From Christensenella sp034926635 (GTDB taxonomy: Bacteria > Bacillota > Clostridia > Christensenellales > Christensenellaceae), in the NCBI GenBank assembly GCA_034926635.1, contig JAYFQX010000013.1:1-64000 (forward strand): a stretch of 64,000 nt of DNA, given 5' to 3'. Under the pieces are notes generated by a model. The model was not told the DNA's origin. It searched no databases and saw nothing but the letters and a program-made list of their open reading frames with translations. The first letter of the stretch is position 1. Each line of letters begins with the position of its first letter. Shown here in pieces: positions 61,721-64,000 of this stretch. The translations under genes were made by a program, and so were the position numbers.

Positions 61721-62883
61721 TCATACAATCGTTCCGGATGGCTTTCTCTTCTATCCGCTCCAATAAAATGCGTTCTTTTTTGACAATGCTTGGCATCATT
61801 ATTGGTATTATGGCTGTCGTCGTGTTGGTATCCATCGTTTCCAGTGCAACGGATTCCGTGCAGGGCGAGCTAGAAAATCTTGGTGCCGACACCCTGAGCG
61901 TCAATATCTCCAGCCAACGTTTTCAGCCGTTATCTCTCAGCGAGGTTAACGCGTTTACAGACGAATATGACAGCATTGGCTTTATTGCTCCGACAACAAC
62001 GCAGAGCGCTACCCTCAAGGCGGGAGACACCAGCACCACAGCGTCTGCCATCGGGACAACCTCGTCTTACGCTGACATCAATGATCTTTCCGTACAATCG
62101 GGGCGATTCATTAAGTCACCCGATATGGAAAACAACTCTGCTGTTGCCGTTGTGGGAACCGACGTAGCAGACGACTTATTTGGACGCACGGATATCACCG
62201 GAGAAACTATTTCCGTTGACGGTCGAAGCTTCCTTGTAATAGGCGTACTTGCCGATGCGGGCGAAACACTCACCGGCTCGGAAAACAGTAATATCATTAT
62301 TCCCTACACCACTGCACAACGCATGTTTTACGTATCAGGCGTAACCTCTTTTACCGTGGCGGCGCAATCCAGCGATATGGTTGACACAGCGGAAGCTGAT
62401 ATCACAAGCGCCCTGATGACCCGTTTTCAAGATGAAGATGCTTTTACTGTCATGAACCAATCCACCATCCTTGACTCCATGGATTCCATTACCGATACCA
62501 TGGCAATGATGTTTGGCGGAATTGCCGGGATATCGCTGTTAGTAGGCGGGATCGGCATTATGAACATCATGTTGGTTTCCGTGGCAGAGCGGACGCATGA
62601 AATCGGTATCCGCAAAGCAATTGGTGCAGGACGAAAACGTATTTTGCTGCAATTCTTGATTGAGGCCCTTGTCGTCAGCACACTCGGTGGTCTGATTGGC
62701 ATAGCGCTCTCCTGGGTTCTTTTGTCCATCCTTTCCCTTGTGATGGATACAACCTACGTTATGTCTGCCGAAATCGCTCTGCTGGCAGTTCTCTTCTCCA
62801 TGGCGATCGGCGTGATTTTTGGCATCAATCCCGCGAACAAAGCGGCGAAGATGCCGCCAATTGAAGCACTCCGTACAGAATAA
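61717..62883 (+). CDS. MacB-type efflux permease
   Basis: A 388-residue FtsX-type permease. The N-terminal FRMAFSSIRSNKMRSFLTMLGIIIGIMAVVVLVSI in two parts gives the amphipathic helix and first membrane helix. A large extracytoplasmic MacB core domain (about 50-250) follows, with three C-terminal helices: IAGISLLVGGIGIMNIMLVSVAERTHEIGIRKAIGAGRKRI near 270-310 carries the coupling-helix signature. It is coupled by overlap to the ATPase. A terminator stands 16 bases past the stop. Confidence 0.93.
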   Translation: MIIQSFRMAFSSIRSNKMRSFLTMLGIIIGIMAVVVLVSIVSSATDSVQGELENLGADTLSVNISSQRFQPLSLSEVNAFTDEYDSIGFIAPTTTQSATLKAGDTSTTASAIGTTSSYADINDLSVQSGRFIKSPDMENNSAVAVVGTDVADDLFGRTDITGETISVDGRSFLVIGVLADAGETLTGSENSNIIIPYTTAQRMFYVSGVTSFTVAAQSSDMVDTAEADITSALMTRFQDEDAFTVMNQSTILDSMDSITDTMAMMFGGIAGISLLVGGIGIMNIMLVSVAERTHEIGIRKAIGAGRKRILLQFLIEALVVSTLGGLIGIALSWVLLSILSLVMDTTYVMSAEIALLAVLFSMAIGVIFGINPANKAAKMPPIEALRTE

Positions 62884-62890
62884 AAGTATA

Positions 62891-62932
62891 AAAAAAAACA
62901 GGCGGCAACAAAGTTTCCCGCCTGCTTTTTTG
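62891..62932 (+). terminator. Terminator after the efflux operon
   Basis: CAGGCGG at 62899 and CCGCCTG at 62918 pair around a 12-base loop and are followed by CTTTTTTGTT. The A-rich 5' flank allows use by the convergent small gene as well. Confidence 0.82.
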
Positions 62933-62954
62933 TTGTCATAAATCCATTAGGCCA

Positions 62955-63227
62955 TTACGCGACTGCACCTGCAACCATGCCTACCAATGCCGCTGCTGCA
63001 ATTGCAACTAAAATCAAAGAAACAATAGCAAGAATCGTAATAATCATACCGATAATCTTACCAGCCTTTGCTTTTCCATCTGCCGGATTAGCCTTTACTG
63101 CCTTTGAACCCACAATCCATGCAACAATAGCAAGAATTAATCCAGGAATGCTAGCATATCCTAGAACCGGGATGAAAGAAAGTCCCGTACAAATTGCTGA
63201 AATTAATCCAATAATAAGCGCTGTCAT
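62955..63227 (-). CDS. Small membrane protein, paralogue of the 43393 gene
   Basis: A 90-residue protein with hydrophobic segments at about 1-20, 28-42 and 60-88 and a basic loop with GSKAVKANPADGKAKAGKIIG. The alignment to the protein at 43393-43662 runs over the whole length without a gap of more than one or two residues. GGAGGAACTA lies before the ATG. It resembles DUF4190-like small membrane proteins; function unknown. It is convergent with the efflux permease. Confidence 0.7.
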   Translation of the reverse strand: MTALIIGLISAICTGLSFIPVLGYASIPGLILAIVAWIVGSKAVKANPADGKAKAGKIIGMIITILAIVSLILVAIAAAALVGMVAGAVA

Positions 63228-63291
63228 AAATTAGTTCCTCCTTCCCCACATAATAAATTCTAATAAAATCATTTGATTGATATATTATACA

Positions 63292-63654
63292 TTATTCTCG
63301 ATTCTGGAACAAGCGCTCAATCTCCGCTCCAACCAAATCTGTAACATTTTTATTATCTTTGGACTGTTTATCCAGAATATCCGACCAACCGTTCGTCAAA
63401 AAACTTGTCCCTATGTTTTTCATCTGTTCTCCCTGGCGAACATATTCACTACAAATAATTTTTTTCCCCATGGTAGAAATAGAGACATCGTATTTTCCGA
63501 TGCCCGGCACAAACAGCCCCCGCATGATTCCGCTGCCCGACATATATGGTTCTGCCGGCAAATCTCCTTCTGTTTTCAAAATCTCATAAATCTCATCCAG
63601 CGTAAATTTACGCTTCGTTTTTGTTGATTTCATATGCATTCCGCCAAGTCCCAT
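63292..63654 (-). CDS. Hypothetical protein
   Basis: A 120-residue soluble protein with no family I recognise. It starts at an ATG that follows AGGAGG by eight bases. An in-frame ATG eight codons in would lose that site. The N-terminal part is basic (KSTKTKRKFTLDEIYEILK), the middle is beta-like with GSGIMRGLFVPGIGKYDVSISTMGKKIIC, and the C terminus is a predicted helix (NVTDLVGAEIERLFQNRE). It has its own promoter region with a palindrome at 63671-63695. Confidence 0.6.
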   Translation of the reverse strand: MGLGGMHMKSTKTKRKFTLDEIYEILKTEGDLPAEPYMSGSGIMRGLFVPGIGKYDVSISTMGKKIICSEYVRQGEQMKNIGTSFLTNGWSDILDKQSKDNKNVTDLVGAEIERLFQNRE

Positions 63655-63670
63655 TGAATTTTCCTCCTAT

Positions 63671-63695
63671 ATCGTTATAGTTCTATTATAACGAT
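63671..63695 (-). promoter_or_regulatory. Promoter with palindrome before the 63292 gene
   Basis: ATCGTTATA and TATAACGAT form a perfect 9-bp inverted repeat around seven bases. On the minus strand it overlaps a TATAAT at 63685-63690, and the ribosome site follows within 10 bases of its end. It could be an operator or a leader hairpin. The -35 region is weak. Confidence 0.55.
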
Positions 63696-64000
63696 TTCAT
63701 TTATTTTTTGGGATAATCCAATGTAAACGTTGCCTGACCCATGCTAAAAATGATTCTTCGACTGATTAGTCGTTTTTCTTTTATTGAATCAATTGTATTT
63801 TAATCTTTTTATACCAATTTTGCAAGGACATTTTTATAATATACAGTCCATAAAAATCACAATATAATACCATGGTATCAAAATATATTATTTTTGCGTT
63901 TTTCACTCTTATCGTACATTGTTTTATTCCAAAAATGGCTCTGATACTCCATGATCTCTTTCCTATATTTTTTATATACTACCGGTTATAACCGATTGTC
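63696..64000. other. AT-rich stretch at the window end with no gene seen
   Basis: No ORF with a ribosome site is present on either strand. A short palindrome, TAATACCATGGTATCA, lies near 63866-63881. The next gene is probably beyond the window. Confidence 0.5.

Overview
The window looks like a chromosomal segment of a low-to-mid GC, Gram-positive, anaerobic Clostridia-type bacterium. The evidence is indirect: lipoprotein-anchored ABC binding proteins with N-terminal lipobox signals, strong AGGAGG ribosome sites, tRNA genes that encode CCA, an oxygen-sensitive glycyl radical enzyme with its activase, a short (480 aa) ProRS with a C-terminal zinc-type tail, and many T-tailed hairpin terminators. 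A Christensenella-like relative is possible, but I cannot prove it without a database.

Layout, left half. Positions 1-300 hold the 5' end of a probable insertion-sequence ORF whose ribosome site is locked in a hairpin, then the araA-araD terminator. From 1 to 14.4 kb everything is on the minus strand: araD and araA, then a ten-gene operon read from 14.4 kb down to 2.7 kb (sugar ABC ATPase, permease, GH4 alpha-galactosidase, binding protein, second permease, FGGY kinase, three zinc polyol dehydrogenases, pentulose-phosphate epimerase-like protein). It is driven by a clear promoter at 14584-14612 and faces a divergent lacI-type regulator followed by a TIM-barrel isomerase and a cupin (sugar-isomerase-like) gene. 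Positions 18.2-18.6 kb hold the ruins of an MFS exporter. An FtsX/ATPase pair with a long coiled coil follows (18.8-23.1 kb).

Middle. A tRNA-Ala gene at 23.25 kb is followed by a small accessory patch: a decapitated, frameshifted coiled-coil ATPase, a SLOG-type protein, a small Spo0A-C-like protein and an XRE regulator flanked by palindromes. Then come five tRNA genes (Leu, three different Gly, Lys), a YgjP-type metallopeptidase, a LysR/YeiH pair, enolase, a flavodoxin, proS, a cobalamin-riboswitch-controlled B12 ABC transporter, and the arginine genes argC-argB-argD plus carB.

Right half. From 44.8 to 56.1 kb, on the minus strand, lies the most interesting locus: radical-SAM activase, RbsA/C/B-type sugar importer, a glycyl radical enzyme whose active-site pocket differs by eye from glycerol dehydratase, a YdaE-type D-lyxose isomerase, and then, under a separate operator-bearing promoter, a DeoR regulator, a second orphan sugar ATPase and a Gfo/Idh oxidoreductase. 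This suggests import of an unphosphorylated sugar or polyol that is dehydrated or cleaved by radical chemistry and then isomerised. The window ends with an ECF sigma factor and a lipoprotein, a tRNA-Leu gene, a MacAB-like efflux operon preceded by three 11-bp-spaced direct repeats, and two small hypothetical genes, one a paralogue of a gene at 43.4 kb.
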